NCBI RefSeq assembly: GCF_003369575.1
Contig: NZ_PIOC01000010.1
Span: 1-64,000 of the forward strand
Length of the DNA stretch: 64,000 nucleotides
Direction of reading: 5' to 3'
Source of the DNA: Oceanobacillus arenosus
GTDB taxonomy: Bacteria > Bacillota > Bacilli > Bacillales > Amphibacillaceae
The notes below the pieces were generated by a model that was not told where the DNA came from, made no database searches, and saw only the letters and a list, made by a program, of their open reading frames with translations. Positions 18,158-28,928 of this stretch are shown in pieces (the first letter of the stretch is position 1; the number at the start of each line of letters is the position of its first letter). The position numbers were made by a program, and so were the translations under genes.

Positions 18158-20071
18158 TTAATACTCTTGAAGAACCGTCCATTCTTCCATTAGCCGTTCA
18201 ATCTCCAAATTCATAGCGCCTAATTGCTGGTTTAATTCAAGTGACTTTTCATGGTCCTGATAAACTTCTGGTTCCGCCATTTTCTCTTCAATTTTCGTAA
18301 CTTCTGATTCAAGCTGTTCGATTCTCTCTTCAATCTCGGTGATGTGGCGTTGTTTCTTCCGCTTTTCACTTTGCAACTGTTTCTCTTCTTTAAAACTATG
18401 CTTTTTCTTTTCTTCTTTAACAATAGCTTTCTCACTTTGCTGTAAACGATGCAGTTCGGCTTCTTCTTCTTTCTTCTCTAAATAATAATCATAATCTCCT
18501 AAATAGATCGTGATCCCATCACGCTGCATTTCTGCAACTTGGTCGGTAATTTTATTAATGAAATAACGGTCATGGGATACGAAGATAATCGTACCAGGAA
18601 ACTCATTCAATGCTGCCTCTAACACTTCTTTACTGTCAATGTCCAAATGGTTTGTCGGTTCGTCCAGTATAAGCAGGTTTGCCTTTTGCATCATCAATTT
18701 GGCAAGTGCTAGTCTTGCCTTTTCTCCACCACTTAATGTTTGGACAGGTTTTAAGACATCATCACCAGTAAATAAGAAGTTCCCTAAAACGGTTCGGATG
18801 TCCTTCTCATTTATCGTTGGATAGTCATCCCATAGCTCTTGCAGGATTGTTTTCGATGACGATAAATCCGCTTGCTCCTGATCGTAATAACCAATTTGTA
18901 CGTTTGTTCCTAAATGAATGGTCCCGTTCGTTGGTATTAATCTGCCCATGATTGCTTTTAATAATGTTGTTTTTCCGACACCATTTGGACCAACAAGGGC
19001 AATACGTTCTCCTCGATTGACATGAAGCTTCACATTTTGAAATAATGTATCACTCTCATCATCGTAACGAACAGCCAGATTCTCTATCTTGAGCACATCA
19101 TTTCCACTGCGACGATTGATTTGAAACGCAAAGGATGCGGAAGATTCATCGCCTAATGGTCGATCAAGCTTGTCCATTTTTTCCAATTGTTTTCTTCTAC
19201 TTTGCGCACGCTTTGTTGTTGAAGCGCGAACAATATTTCGCTGGACAAAGTCTTCCAACTTCTTAATTTCAGATTGCTGTTGCTCGAATTCCTTTAATTC
19301 TTGTTCGTAGTCCAGTGCTTTTTGCTCTAAAAACTTGCTGTATGTGCCATGATACTTCCTTGTTTTATGTCGGGAAATTTCGTAAACAATCGAAATAGTT
19401 TTATCTAAAAAGTAGCGGTCATGTGAAACAATCACAACTGCCCCAGGATAGTTAACTAAGTAATTTTCTAGCCATGAAAGTGTATCAATGTCCAAATGGT
19501 TGGTAGGTTCATCGAGAATAAGCAGCTGCGGCTTTTGTAATAATAATTTCCCTAATGCAAGCCGTGTCTTCTGCCCACCGCTAAGTTCGACAATTGGTGT
19601 GCTATAGTCATAATTCTGGAAATTTAATCCAGTAAGGACAGACTTAATATCGGACTCGTATTGATAACCGCCATTCGTTTGAAATGCATGCTGTAGATTA
19701 TCATAGCTCTGCAATAGCTTATTATATTCGGCCTCCGGTAAATTAGTCGCTTCCTCCATTTGTTTCTCAAGCTTACGTAGCTCCTGCTCTTGCAACTCCA
19801 GATCCTTAAACACTTCCAGCATTTCATCCCAGATGGAATTCCCCGATTCAAGCTCCATATGCTGCGATAAATAGCCTAAGGTGAGGTCTTTTGGTTTGAA
19901 TATATCGCCATCATCATAAGAAAGCTCTCCAGCCATAATCTTTAATAACGTTGATTTCCCTGCACCGTTTCTACCAACAATGGCGATACGGTCATTATCT
20001 TTTACTTCTATTTTTATATTTGCCAAAATCTCTTCCACACCGAAGGATTTTGATAGCTCATTAATTTGCAT
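18158..20071 (-). CDS. ABC-F family ATPase (YdiF-like)
   Basis: A soluble duplicated ATPase of about 637 residues. Site 1 is GRNGAGKST (about 33-41) with LSGGQKTRLALGK and LILDEPTNHLD. A linker of about 80 charged residues separates the halves. Site 2 has GPNGVGKTT, LSGGEKARLALAK and another DEPTNHLD. The C-terminal ~100 residues are a Glu/Lys-rich coiled coil. ABC-F proteins act on the ribosome (translation or antibiotic protection). I prefer the ATG at 20071 over a GTG at 20089; both are possible. In B. subtilis ydiF follows tsaD directly. Confidence 0.9.
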   Translation of the reverse strand: MQINELSKSFGVEEILANIKIEVKDNDRIAIVGRNGAGKSTLLKIMAGELSYDDGDIFKPKDLTLGYLSQHMELESGNSIWDEMLEVFKDLELQEQELRKLEKQMEEATNLPEAEYNKLLQSYDNLQHAFQTNGGYQYESDIKSVLTGLNFQNYDYSTPIVELSGGQKTRLALGKLLLQKPQLLILDEPTNHLDIDTLSWLENYLVNYPGAVVIVSHDRYFLDKTISIVYEISRHKTRKYHGTYSKFLEQKALDYEQELKEFEQQQSEIKKLEDFVQRNIVRASTTKRAQSRRKQLEKMDKLDRPLGDESSASFAFQINRRSGNDVLKIENLAVRYDDESDTLFQNVKLHVNRGERIALVGPNGVGKTTLLKAIMGRLIPTNGTIHLGTNVQIGYYDQEQADLSSSKTILQELWDDYPTINEKDIRTVLGNFLFTGDDVLKPVQTLSGGEKARLALAKLMMQKANLLILDEPTNHLDIDSKEVLEAALNEFPGTIIFVSHDRYFINKITDQVAEMQRDGITIYLGDYDYYLEKKEEEAELHRLQQSEKAIVKEEKKKHSFKEEKQLQSEKRKKQRHITEIEERIEQLESEVTKIEEKMAEPEVYQDHEKSLELNQQLGAMNLEIERLMEEWTVLQEY

Positions 20072-20164
20072 TAGTATCAAAACGTCCACCCCATCAAATT
20101 CTATTTCTTTTAATACTGTAATTATACAATAGGAAAGTATAAAAAATTTTCTATTTCAACTCCA

Positions 20165-20395
20165 ATGGCAAGAAAGGCCACGTCCAGATCCAGTGCTTAA
20201 GCGTTAACGAGACTTCCCTCACCTCCGTAATCTAAGTCAACATCGATTCGCTTACGCTCATCGTGTTTCCTTTATCTCAGCGATCTGGAGGAAGTTCGAC
20301 TAAGTTCGCCACTTCCTGTGGCAACGTCGAACCACCCCACTTCCTGCGGGGCGCAGTCCGTACACAGCTCAAACGGGAGCTTCCGCTTTTGTTCA
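20165..20395. repeat. GC-rich intergenic repeat element
   Basis: About 230 bp with a composition unlike the flanks. Internal copies and dyads include CCAGATC/GATCTGG, GTTCGAC and the pair ACTTCCTGTGG/ACTTCCTGCGG, and it ends GGGAGCTTCCGCTTTTGTTCATT. It has no reading frame. From memory similar elements recur between genes in Oceanobacillus/Virgibacillus-type genomes; I cannot count copies here. It fills the gap between the ABC-F and rex genes. Confidence 0.55.
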
Positions 20396-20412
20396 TTATA
20401 CACGAAATTCAT

Positions 20413-20430
20413 TTGTGAAATTTATCACGA
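20413..20430. promoter_or_regulatory. candidate Rex operator
   Basis: TTGTGAAATTTATCACGA matches the known Rex box TTGTGAA-N4-TTCACAA except at two right-arm bases. It ends 8 bases before the -35 of the rex promoter, so autoregulation by NADH/NAD+ is likely. Confidence 0.6.
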
Positions 20431-20438
20431 CTATTTAC

Positions 20439-20466
20439 TTGATATCTGGTAAACTATAGGTAATAT
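20439..20466 (+). promoter_or_regulatory. sigma-A promoter of rex
   Basis: TTGATA and TAATAT are spaced by 16 bases, ending 38 bp before the rex start. Confidence 0.55.
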
Positions 20467-20504
20467 ATAATTAACTTGATCATTGTAGTGAAAAGAGGAT
20501 AAAT

Positions 20505-21137
20505 ATGGAACAAAACAAGATTCCACAGGCAACAGCTAAGCGACTGCCATTATATTATCGTTTTTTAAATAATTTAAATCAACAAGGGAAGAATCGTGTT
20601 TCTTCGAAGGAACTAAGTGAAGCAGTGAAAGTGGATTCAGCAACGATTCGCAGAGACTTCTCCTACTTTGGTGCATTAGGAAAAAAAGGATATGGTTATA
20701 ATGTTGAGTACTTACTTGGATTTTTCCGCAGTACGTTAGACCAAAATGAAACAACAGAGGTCGCGTTGATCGGTGTCGGTAACTTAGGGACAGCGTTTTT
20801 AAATTATAGCTTCTTAAAAAATAATAATATTAGAATTACCAAAGGATTTGATGCAAATCCGGAGAAGGCTGGGACAAATATTGGTGGGGTTCCAATTTAT
20901 CATATCGATGAATTGCATGAGAAATTAGAGGGAATTAGAGTTGCAATCCTGACTGTACCTGCAACCGAAGCGGAAACAATTACTGAAGTACTTGTTAAAG
21001 AGGGGATTGAGGGTATCCTTAATTTCACACCAGCTAGAATCTCCGTACCAGAACGTATTCGGGTGCATCATATCGATTTAGCTGTAGAATTGCAATCGCT
21101 CGTTTATTTCCTGAAGCATTACCCATTAGGAGAGTAA
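20505..21137 (+). CDS. rex: redox-sensing repressor Rex
   Basis: Rex represses fermentation and respiration genes until NADH rises. The N-terminal winged helix (residues 1-80, with [21 protein letters not shown]) and a Rossmann domain beginning [12 protein letters not shown] (88-99) are intact. The C-terminal helix EL(Q)SLVYFLKHY, which swaps between dimer subunits, is present. At 210 residues it is normal length. AGAGGA precedes the ATG, and a matching operator is upstream. A shared terminator separates it from the convergent CAAX protease gene. Confidence 0.95.
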   Translation: MEQNKIPQATAKRLPLYYRFLNNLNQQGKNRVSSKELSEAVKVDSATIRRDFSYFGALGKKGYGYNVEYLLGFFRSTLDQNETTEVALIGVGNLGTAFLNYSFLKNNNIRITKGFDANPEKAGTNIGGVPIYHIDELHEKLEGIRVAILTVPATEAETITEVLVKEGIEGILNFTPARISVPERIRVHHIDLAVELQSLVYFLKHYPLGE

Positions 21138-21140
21138 AAA

Positions 21141-21176
21141 GAAGTAACACGTTAACATTCGTGTTACTTCTTTTTA
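21141..21176. terminator. bidirectional terminator between rex and ydiL
   Basis: GAAGTAACACG and CGTGTTACTTC form a perfect 11-bp stem with an 8-base loop. TTTTT follows on the plus strand and AAAAA precedes, so it serves both convergent genes. Confidence 0.88.
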
Positions 21177-21179
21177 CTT

Positions 21180-21884
21180 TTACAGACCAATAAGAATTAA
21201 TTGCAGCTGGTCCAACTGTTGTTGAATTTGTTCGGGTGTTAATGAATATTGCGCGATGATCGTAAGTGTATTCATTGACATATGTACGATAATCGGTGTG
21301 ATGATCCGCTTTGTTCTTACATATAAAAACGCGAATACAAATCCCATTGATGCATATATTAGGATGTGCTCAGGTTCTTGGTGAATGAAGCCGAAGATGA
21401 GCGCTGACAATATTGCAGCAAAGAAGAAATTCATCTTCTTATAGAAGCTTCCAAAGATAATCTTCCGGAAAATAATTTCCTCCAAGATAGGTCCGACAAG
21501 CGCTGGAACAATAACAAATATAGGGATTGCGCGAGATAGGTCCATGATTTGTGCGGTGTTTTCCGAACCTGGAGTAATATCAAATATAAAGGTTTCTAAT
21601 ATTACTGCAAATGCTTGGGCAAAGTAGGCCATGAATACGCCGAGTATGGACCAAGTAATAACTTTACTAGCGGAAGACGCATCTCGTGCGGCTCGCATTT
21701 GCATATCAGGTTTCATAAAGGAAAGGACAATAATCAAACCTAGAATGAAACTAAATACTGTCCAGTAAATCGAGGCTTCAATATCTGAGACTGGCAGGAT
21801 TGCATAGAACAATGGTGCCCCGATATATGCGGAATATTGCATGATTATGTATGCTAAAATAACGTACCAATATCGTTTTGGCAA
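21180..21884 (-). CDS. CPBP (CAAX/Abi) family membrane protease, YdiL-like
   Basis: A 234-residue protein with about seven or eight membrane helices. The Abi/CPBP glutamate motif is EEIIFRK, and a following helix carries FGFIHQEP with the conserved Phe-X3-His; together these bind the catalytic metal. The start is a TTG. Its place just before groESL matches ydiL of B. subtilis. The substrate is unknown. Confidence 0.85.
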   Translation of the reverse strand: MPKRYWYVILAYIIMQYSAYIGAPLFYAILPVSDIEASIYWTVFSFILGLIIVLSFMKPDMQMRAARDASSASKVITWSILGVFMAYFAQAFAVILETFIFDITPGSENTAQIMDLSRAIPIFVIVPALVGPILEEIIFRKIIFGSFYKKMNFFFAAILSALIFGFIHQEPEHILIYASMGFVFAFLYVRTKRIITPIIVHMSMNTLTIIAQYSLTPEQIQQQLDQLQLILIGL

Positions 21885-22034
21885 ATAGAACGACTCCTTT
21901 TATTTCTTTGTAATGTAGTCTATGTATTTTTTCGTATATTTAGTAATACATAACAAATATTTTAACATGTAGAAGGAGAGCTGTCTTTCTTTAGCGGGTA
22001 AGAAAGCAGCGAGAAATAAAATACGATACATTGC

Positions 22035-22063
22035 TTGCATTTTTTTTATGAATTCATTATGAT
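22035..22063 (+). promoter_or_regulatory. sigma-A promoter of groESL
   Basis: TTGCAT and TATGAT are spaced by exactly 17 bases, just upstream of the CIRCE operator. Confidence 0.65.
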
Positions 22064-22074
22064 AATAATAGGAG

Positions 22075-22101
22075 TTAGCACTCGATACCCTCGAGTGCTA
22101 A
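22075..22101. promoter_or_regulatory. CIRCE operator (HrcA)
   Basis: A perfect TTAGCACTC-N9-GAGTGCTAA lies 39 bp before groES. HrcA represses chaperone genes through this element, so groESL is heat-inducible here. Confidence 0.97.
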
Positions 22102-22140
22102 TAATTAAAATTTAGAAAGATATCAAGGAGGCTTTTTTAC

Positions 22141-22425
22141 ATGATTAAACCGCTAGGAGATCGAGTTATTATCGAGCTTGTGGAACAAGAAGAAAAAACG
22201 GCAAGTGGTATTGTACTTCCAGATTCTGCACAAGAGAAACCACAAGAAGGTCGTGTTGTTGCAGTAGGTTCTGGTCGAGTTTTAGATAATGGAGAAAAAG
22301 TAGCACTTGAAGTTTCTGAAGGAGACCGCATCATTTACTCTAAATTTGCTGGTACTGAAGTGAAATACGAAGGTAACGAATACTTAATTCTTCGCGAAAA
22401 TGACATCTTGGCTGTCATACAATAA
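22141..22425 (+). CDS. groES: co-chaperonin GroES
   Basis: The 10-kDa lid of the GroEL chamber, 94 residues. [26 protein letters not shown] covers the first strands and start of the mobile loop, and [14 protein letters not shown] and the closing ENDILAVIQ are conserved. AAGGAGG is placed 9 bases before the ATG. It is cotranscribed with groEL 51 bases downstream under the CIRCE-controlled promoter. Confidence 0.98.
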   Translation: MIKPLGDRVIIELVEQEEKTASGIVLPDSAQEKPQEGRVVAVGSGRVLDNGEKVALEVSEGDRIIYSKFAGTEVKYEGNEYLILRENDILAVIQ

Positions 22426-22461
22426 AACGCTTTTTTAAACATACTTAAGATAAGAATTTAA

Positions 22462-24108
<1,647 letters not shown>

Positions 24109-24119
24109 TAAGCGCCTAC

Positions 24120-24141
24120 AAACGTTGATATAACAGCGTTT
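24120..24141 (+). terminator. weak hairpin after groEL, possible attachment-site region
   Basis: AAACGTTG pairs with CAGCGTTT (one G-T wobble) around a 6-base loop, and TATAAGCGTT follows instead of a T-run. The integrase gene begins to read back toward it, so the groEL terminator and an att site may overlap here. I could not find a second copy of this sequence in the window. Confidence 0.4.
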
Positions 24142-24155
24142 ATAAGCGTTCATAC

Positions 24156-25373
24156 TTATTCTTGTTCATGCTTTTGTTCATGTTTTGATTCAATTAGATT
24201 TTTCGAGAGGTCTTTCATTAAGTCACTGAACTTATTGGAAGCCTCTTTTTTTAGATTTTTTGTCATGTGAGCGTAAATGTCCATCGTCGTATTAATGTCA
24301 CTATGTCCGAGCCGTTCTTGTATCTCTTTTATGTGTACGTTTGCTTCTATAAGTAAAGAAGTATGTGTATGCCTGAATGAATGTGGTGTAATATCTTTCT
24401 TAATCTTAGTTTTCTTTAGCAATCGTTGCAACCTAATAGAGATAGCCTTTATTGTTTTTGGATAACCTTCATTCGTTGCGAAGATAAAATCATTATCATT
24501 ATAAAATGGTGCGTTGTCGTTCTTAATCTTATCTTGTTCTTTTTTATGCAATTGCAGCAAGTCAATTACTAGCTTGTCTATTGTAATGGTACGATGCGAC
24601 GTTTCTGTTTTTGGTGTTTGCAGCGTGTATTTAATCTTGTTATTTGTTGGATTGTAATATGTTCTATACACCGTTAGTGTTTGGTTATCAAAGTCAATAT
24701 CAGACCATTTTAACGCCACCGTTTCACCGACACGGAGACCTGTATAAGCAAGTAATGTGAAAGTAAGTAGATCACCTTCTAAACCTTCATTTTTTGTCTC
24801 AGTTAGAAATTCCTCCAGTTCTTCTTTTTCGAGAAACTTTTCTTTTATCGAATCGCCTTTTTCAAGATCAGCAACAGTTTTCTTTTTCTTTGGCAGCTTA
24901 ATTTCATTTGTTGGTATATCCTTAATCAATTTATTTTCCTTTGCGTACGAAAACACCATGTTAGCGGATGAATGAATACTCGATACATAGTTTACACTAT
25001 ATTTCTTTGCTAGTTTATCTATTGTATCTTGATAATCCTTCTTTGATATCTTTTGTATTGGGTTATCGCCAAACTCATTCCTAATATGTTTTAATGCTTT
25101 CTTTCTAGCCCTTAAACTGCTTTCTTTCGCGCCCATTGATGAAACATAATGTTTTTCCCAATCATCACATAAAATATTGAATGTGACCTTTGAAGGCTGG
25201 ATGTATTCTTTATTATGAAATTGCCTTTCGACCAAAGCAGCAGCCAGTTGAGCATCTTTCTTTGTTCGGAATCCTGATTTGCTTATCGGTGTGTTGTCTT
25301 TTCCTGTAATAGGGTTTTTCCCTGCATAGACTTTATATGCCCACTTTTTGCCACGCTTAGAGATGTATGCCAT
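24156..25373 (-). CDS. int: tyrosine recombinase / integrase
   Basis: A phage/ICE-type integrase of 405 residues. It has an AP2-like arm-binding N-terminus (KRGKKWAYKVYAGKNPITGK), a SAM-like core-binding domain, and a catalytic domain with Arg in TGLRVGETVALKW, His-X2-Arg in PHSFRHTHTSLL and Tyr in DINTTMDIYAH. All catalytic residues are present. It lies tail-to-tail with groEL, 47 bp away, which points to groEL's 3' end as the integration site. Its start directly abuts the repressor gene stop. Confidence 0.92.
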   Translation of the reverse strand: MAYISKRGKKWAYKVYAGKNPITGKDNTPISKSGFRTKKDAQLAAALVERQFHNKEYIQPSKVTFNILCDDWEKHYVSSMGAKESSLRARKKALKHIRNEFGDNPIQKISKKDYQDTIDKLAKKYSVNYVSSIHSSANMVFSYAKENKLIKDIPTNEIKLPKKKKTVADLEKGDSIKEKFLEKEELEEFLTETKNEGLEGDLLTFTLLAYTGLRVGETVALKWSDIDFDNQTLTVYRTYYNPTNNKIKYTLQTPKTETSHRTITIDKLVIDLLQLHKKEQDKIKNDNAPFYNDNDFIFATNEGYPKTIKAISIRLQRLLKKTKIKKDITPHSFRHTHTSLLIEANVHIKEIQERLGHSDINTTMDIYAHMTKNLKKEASNKFSDLMKDLSKNLIESKHEQKHEQE

Positions 25374-25931
25374 TTATTCACCTGCTTTATAATGGAAACG
25401 TTGTATTAAAAATTCCTTGAATTCCTTTGTTTCCCTCTCAATAAATTCTAATAATTCTTCTTGGTTAGTATGCTCTCGCTTACCAATGTTTTTATATTTA
25501 ATTAATTGAACAATAAATACTGTTAATGTTCTTAAATCTTCTTCATTGGATTGACGAAGAAAAACTAATACGTTTGCGAGGTACTGACTTACTGTGTATT
25601 CTAACTCACTTTCAGAAATCTCTTTTAGTCTTTTTTTGACAAATTGACTTACACCATCATTTTCAGCATTGATATTATTTCCAACAGATTCAATTTGTTT
25701 TTTTAATTCGCTATCATCCAGGTCGTTTAAAGTCTTTTTGCCAGTTGTAATGTAAAACATAGAAACATTTAATTTTTCTGCTAATGCTTCAATCGTTTTA
25801 GAGCTTGGATTTTTTCTATTGTTTTCTATATCACTTAAATATGAACGGGATATATTCATTACTTTAGCAAGTTGTTCTTGTGTAAGTTTTCTCTCTTTTC
25901 TTATAGCTTTAATATTATCACCTATAGACAT
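25374..25931 (-). CDS. CI-like XRE-family repressor
   Basis: A 185-residue protein. Residues 5-60 form an XRE helix-turn-helix (IKAIRKERKLTQEQLAKVMNI, then SYLSDIENNRKNPSSKTI). The remainder is helical and charged, without an S24 peptidase or IrrE motif. It is cotranscribed with and directly adjacent to the integrase, and divergent from the excisionase-like gene. It is the likely lysogeny-type repressor acting on the repeats in the intergenic region. Confidence 0.85.
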   Translation of the reverse strand: MSIGDNIKAIRKERKLTQEQLAKVMNISRSYLSDIENNRKNPSSKTIEALAEKLNVSMFYITTGKKTLNDLDDSELKKQIESVGNNINAENDGVSQFVKKRLKEISESELEYTVSQYLANVLVFLRQSNEEDLRTLTVFIVQLIKYKNIGKREHTNQEELLEFIERETKEFKEFLIQRFHYKAGE

Positions 25932-25962
25932 TTGTTCACCTCCATGTATTAATAATATCAGA

Positions 25963-26041
25963 AATGACGCCGATAGGAAACAATTTTGTTGACATTATTT
26001 TAAATATATGGGATACTAAGATTAGTTAATGACGCCCATAG
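25963..26041. promoter_or_regulatory. divergent control region with paired operator repeats
   Basis: Two direct repeats, AATGACGCCGATAG (25963-25976) and AATGACGCCCATAG (26028-26041), differ at one base. They flank a canonical promoter TTGACA (25989-25994), 17 bases, GATACT (26012-26017) reading rightward. The arrangement fits a repressor switch between the CI-like gene and the excisionase-like operon. Confidence 0.7.
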
Positions 26042-26062
26042 AGTTCAGGTGAAGGGTGTGAA

Positions 26063-26152
26063 ATGGATTTTAAAGCAGTTTCATTTGATAGTAAAAGAGT
26101 TCCAAAAAAAGATTTAAAGGGGCTGAATTCAATTGTTCAACGTTCAAATTGA
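26063..26152 (+). CDS. 29-residue leader peptide of the switch operon
   Basis: A short frame from an ATG with GAAGGGTGTG just upstream reads MDFKAVSFDSKRVPKKDLK and ends 20 bases inside the next gene. Its position behind the promoter and the overlap suggest a translated leader, but there is no recognisable family. Confidence 0.4.
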   Translation: MDFKAVSFDSKRVPKKDLKGLNSIVQRSN

Positions 26153-26441
26153 TGAAATAACAGTAAATACCATGCTTGAAAAAGCCATTAATGAAAAAGT
26201 GGAAGAATTAGCTTCATTAAAATATTTCATGACCTATCAAGAATTAGCCGAGTACCTAAACATCAGTAAGCCAGTAATCGAGGACAGACTTATCAAAAAC
26301 GGTTTACGTTATTATAAGGTGGGGAGTAAGTATTTATTTAAAAAGGAAGAAGTTAACCAATTCTTGGATGATATGACAGCCAGCATGACAGCCACAAACA
26401 ATGATCTAAAGTTATTTACAAAGTTACAAGCGAGGATATAA
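26133..26441 (+). CDS. excisionase-like HTH DNA-binding protein
   Basis: A 102-residue protein with an excisionase/MerR-type winged helix in its second half: FMTYQELAEYLNISKPVIEDRL then YYKVGSKYLFKKEEVNQFL. The N-terminal 35 residues are an amphipathic helix. The start is a TTG. It is the first full gene of the rightward operon and is the probable Xis partner of the integrase at 24156. Everything to its right in this element is decayed. Confidence 0.75.
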   Translation: MFNVQIDEITVNTMLEKAINEKVEELASLKYFMTYQELAEYLNISKPVIEDRLIKNGLRYYKVGSKYLFKKEEVNQFLDDMTASMTATNNDLKLFTKLQARI

Positions 26442-26505
26442 ATAATGGACTCAACTGGATTTAAGGATTGGTTTTGTTTAACTATCGGGTATTGTCAAAG
26501 ATGAG

Positions 26506-26663
26506 CTTATGGAAGAGCTGTAATAATACCGAAGGACTGCACATTTAAAGCTTCTTTCTCATCCGATAAAGGAACATACGAAATACAATTCAATTTAAAT
26601 GAGATGTCAGAAGAAGGTGCATTTGAGATTATTAATAAAATAACAAATAAGATAAATAATTAA
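26506..26663 (+). pseudogene. decayed small gene after xis
   Basis: An open stretch without a start reads AVIIPKDCTFKASFSSDKG, then FNLNEMSEEGAFEIINKI, and ends at 26663. The upstream part (26445-26505) has stops in all plausible frames. It looks like a small conserved protein of the element now broken, of unknown family. Up to 26937 there is only a hairpin-like GGGCGC/GGGCGTC stretch near 26703-26735 followed by TTTTT. Confidence 0.4.
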
Positions 26664-26937
26664 CACGGTTAGTTTTTATTAAGTTATTTATATTCAGCAA
26701 TCGGGCGCTTTTCTTGATAAGAGGGCGTCTTTTTGTAATGAGTCAGATTCTAGAAAAATACATTTATGGGATTGGATTATGATAAAGTGTAAAAGAGATT
26801 GTGAAGGTACTATCTGGTGCGTTAGTTCTTGAAGTGTTAATGCTATTTTATTATATAGAAGTTATCGTACTAAAGAGGCAGAGTACCTTAATAAGGTTTA
26901 AAGAAGAACAGCTGCAGAGGGAAAAAGATGAAAAGAT

Positions 26938-27540
26938 TATTTACAATACTAATATTAGTCCTGCTGGTATTTGCTTTAAATGCTTGTGATAAGAGCAATT
27001 CTTAATCAAACACTATTTCTGTTGTTGAATTAACAGAGAGAGAAAATGCTATACTTTTAACTACTTCGGATCAATCATTTGTATTTGATTTCAATGTAGA
27101 TAGCGAATACAAAGAAGTGGCTGTATGGGTTGAAAAATATGAATCAGGTGAATTGGCTGAGGATGAACTTAGTTATATATCAAAGCAGATAGAGAAAAAT
27201 GGTTCGATTATCTTTGCAAGCTCAAAGACTAATGATATAGAGTAACAACAATCGTTTAATATCGGAATCGGGGGGAAGGACGGCATGGTTTTAACCCCAA
27301 TAAATGGACCTGACTTAATCCCAAATGGTTTAAACAAAATATCGAGTGTATGGGGGCAATTTTCAAGGAGAGAAAACTTTGAGCCAAGGAGAATTTGTAT
27401 TGGCACATATTTTTTACCCTAATGATGAAAATGTTATGAGTTCACTTATCACAGAGTTTTATGAAGATGCTGAGGCTCAATTGGATGAGTTGCAAGAATA
27501 TGACGTTGCCTTCTTACTTAAAGCTGAATTTATTAAGTAA
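26938..27540 (+). pseudogene. lipoprotein, inactivated by two stops and a frameshift
   Basis: From the ATG at 26938 the frame gives a lipoprotein signal (MKRLFTILILVLLVFALNAC, lipobox LNAC), then a TAA after 25 codons. It stays open for about 80 codons, with FVFDFNVDSEYKEVAVWVEKY, a second TAA near 27243, and a frameshift near 27355. It ends GEFVLAHIFYPNDENVM and LLKAEFIK at 27540. Read through, this is a lipoprotein of about 200 residues with no enzymatic motif I recognise. Confidence 0.7.
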
Positions 27541-27770
27541 AGGTTTGTGTAATAAGATTTAAGACAACGGTTGCTTTAATTTAACAACGAAAATTTAAAT
27601 TCTTTATTTTTCGGAATATTAGATACTATGTTATTGTTTATAAAGGTGTTGAATAAAATAAAGGTGGAATTAACATTACACTTTAACAGTTGATTGAAAT
27701 ATTATTGTAAGCGGTTTTATAAACTTATTGTGGTAATAGGTACATTAGTAAAGAAAGGAGACATTTTGGT

Positions 27771-27917
27771 GTGAAAATAATAAATGACTTTAAAAGCGAT
27801 AATTTTAGTGGATGGTATGCATTGTTTATCATTCTGTCTTTAATTACATTTAAAAAAGTTAATAAATTAGAAAAAAAGAAAAGGGATTTATATAATAAGG
27901 CAAATCGATTGATTTAA
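27771..27917 (+). CDS. small single-helix membrane protein
   Basis: A 48-residue frame from a GTG with AAAGGAG 12 bases upstream. One hydrophobic segment (WYALFIILSLITF) is followed by a strongly basic tail (KKVNKLEKKKRDL). The family is unknown, and it could be a remnant like its neighbours. The gap 27541-27770 holds nothing else. Confidence 0.4.
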   Translation: MKIINDFKSDNFSGWYALFIILSLITFKKVNKLEKKKRDLYNKANRLI

Positions 27918-28001
27918 CTGAGTAATTAAGCTAAAGGGGCAGTTAGCGAAACAAGAAGTAATTGGAAGATAAAATATTAAATATTAGGAGTGGCACTTTG
28001 A

Positions 28002-28190
28002 GCTAGAAAGCGTTTCATATATAACTTTATTATTTTGCTTTTGTTATTGTCGTTTTTGGCGTTAGCTTTATTTGGTGCTGGAATCAGTTCAGGTGGAATA
28101 GGTGCTGAGACGGGGTTTGCTGCTGTGTCTTCGTTTGTATTATGGGGTATCTTTTATATTGTCCATTTTGTACGGCCCAACAAGGCATAG
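28002..28190 (+). pseudogene. two-helix membrane protein remnant
   Basis: After a TGA the frame reads KRFIYNFIILLLLLSFLALALFG, then GFAAVSSFVLWGIFYIVHF, and ends in RPNKA at 28190. It has two hydrophobic segments and no start codon. A GGAG site and TTG just upstream are in a different frame, so a frameshift at about 28000 probably inactivated it. Confidence 0.45.
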
Positions 28191-28328
28191 CGAATTTCTT
28201 GGTCCCTCATAATGGTAATATTTTTCTGTTTTTGGGTAACAGGTCTGGGTGTACAGGTTGGCCTAATGATTGCATAACAGTCGGGAGAAATTGTTGGTTA
28301 ATAAATATTTACTAAAAGGGGTTAATCG

Positions 28329-28687
28329 ATGTTTGCATTTATTATTTTGGTTATAGTTTTTATGGTTCTCTTGACCGCATTCATCCAAAAAAAATATAAT
28401 ATTGTAGCTGTTCTGTACTATACAGACATATTAACAACGCTCATAGATGGGTAGAACGCATACTATTACTTCTTTTTCTAATTATTATTGGCGTAGGTGT
28501 GTTTAAGTTCACTTTGTCTCAAATGGACCCTTTTGTAATACTATTTGGATATTTTTCCATTCTGTTTGGCTTTCGTGCTGTTATGGAATTTAAATATGAA
28601 CGAGGAGAACAAGAATATGTGATTAACCTAATATGGGCGATAGCTTGGTGTATACTCTTTATTGCTTTGATGTTCTTCATAGTATAA
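28329..28687 (+). pseudogene. DUF4181-like membrane protein, frameshifted
   Basis: The first frame is MFAFIILVIVFMVLLTAF and runs on to a TAG near 28452. The second frame supplies HINNAHRWVERILLLLFLI, then FGFRAVMEFKYERGEQEYV and a final helix to 28687. The junction HxNxxHRWVER and the FGFRAxMEFKYER motif resemble DUF4181 proteins of Bacillus. One indel near 28430 separates the halves. Function is unknown even for intact members. Confidence 0.6.
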
Positions 28688-28928
28688 AAAACCTGAGAAA
28701 TCACTAATTATGTTTACTCAGTTCATTGGGTAGTTAAGAAAATACATATGTATTTTCTAACCTCAGATAATTGAAGGGAAGTTGAGAAATATTGTACTTC
28801 CAACTAACTGTTTCCTTTTTTGAAGAAGGATAAGCACTCTTTTTGGTGAATATATTAAAGGAGTAGAATAAAAAGGAGATGAACATGCGGTTAAGCATTA
28901 GAGAAGTGACATTGGGAGGTGGAGTATA

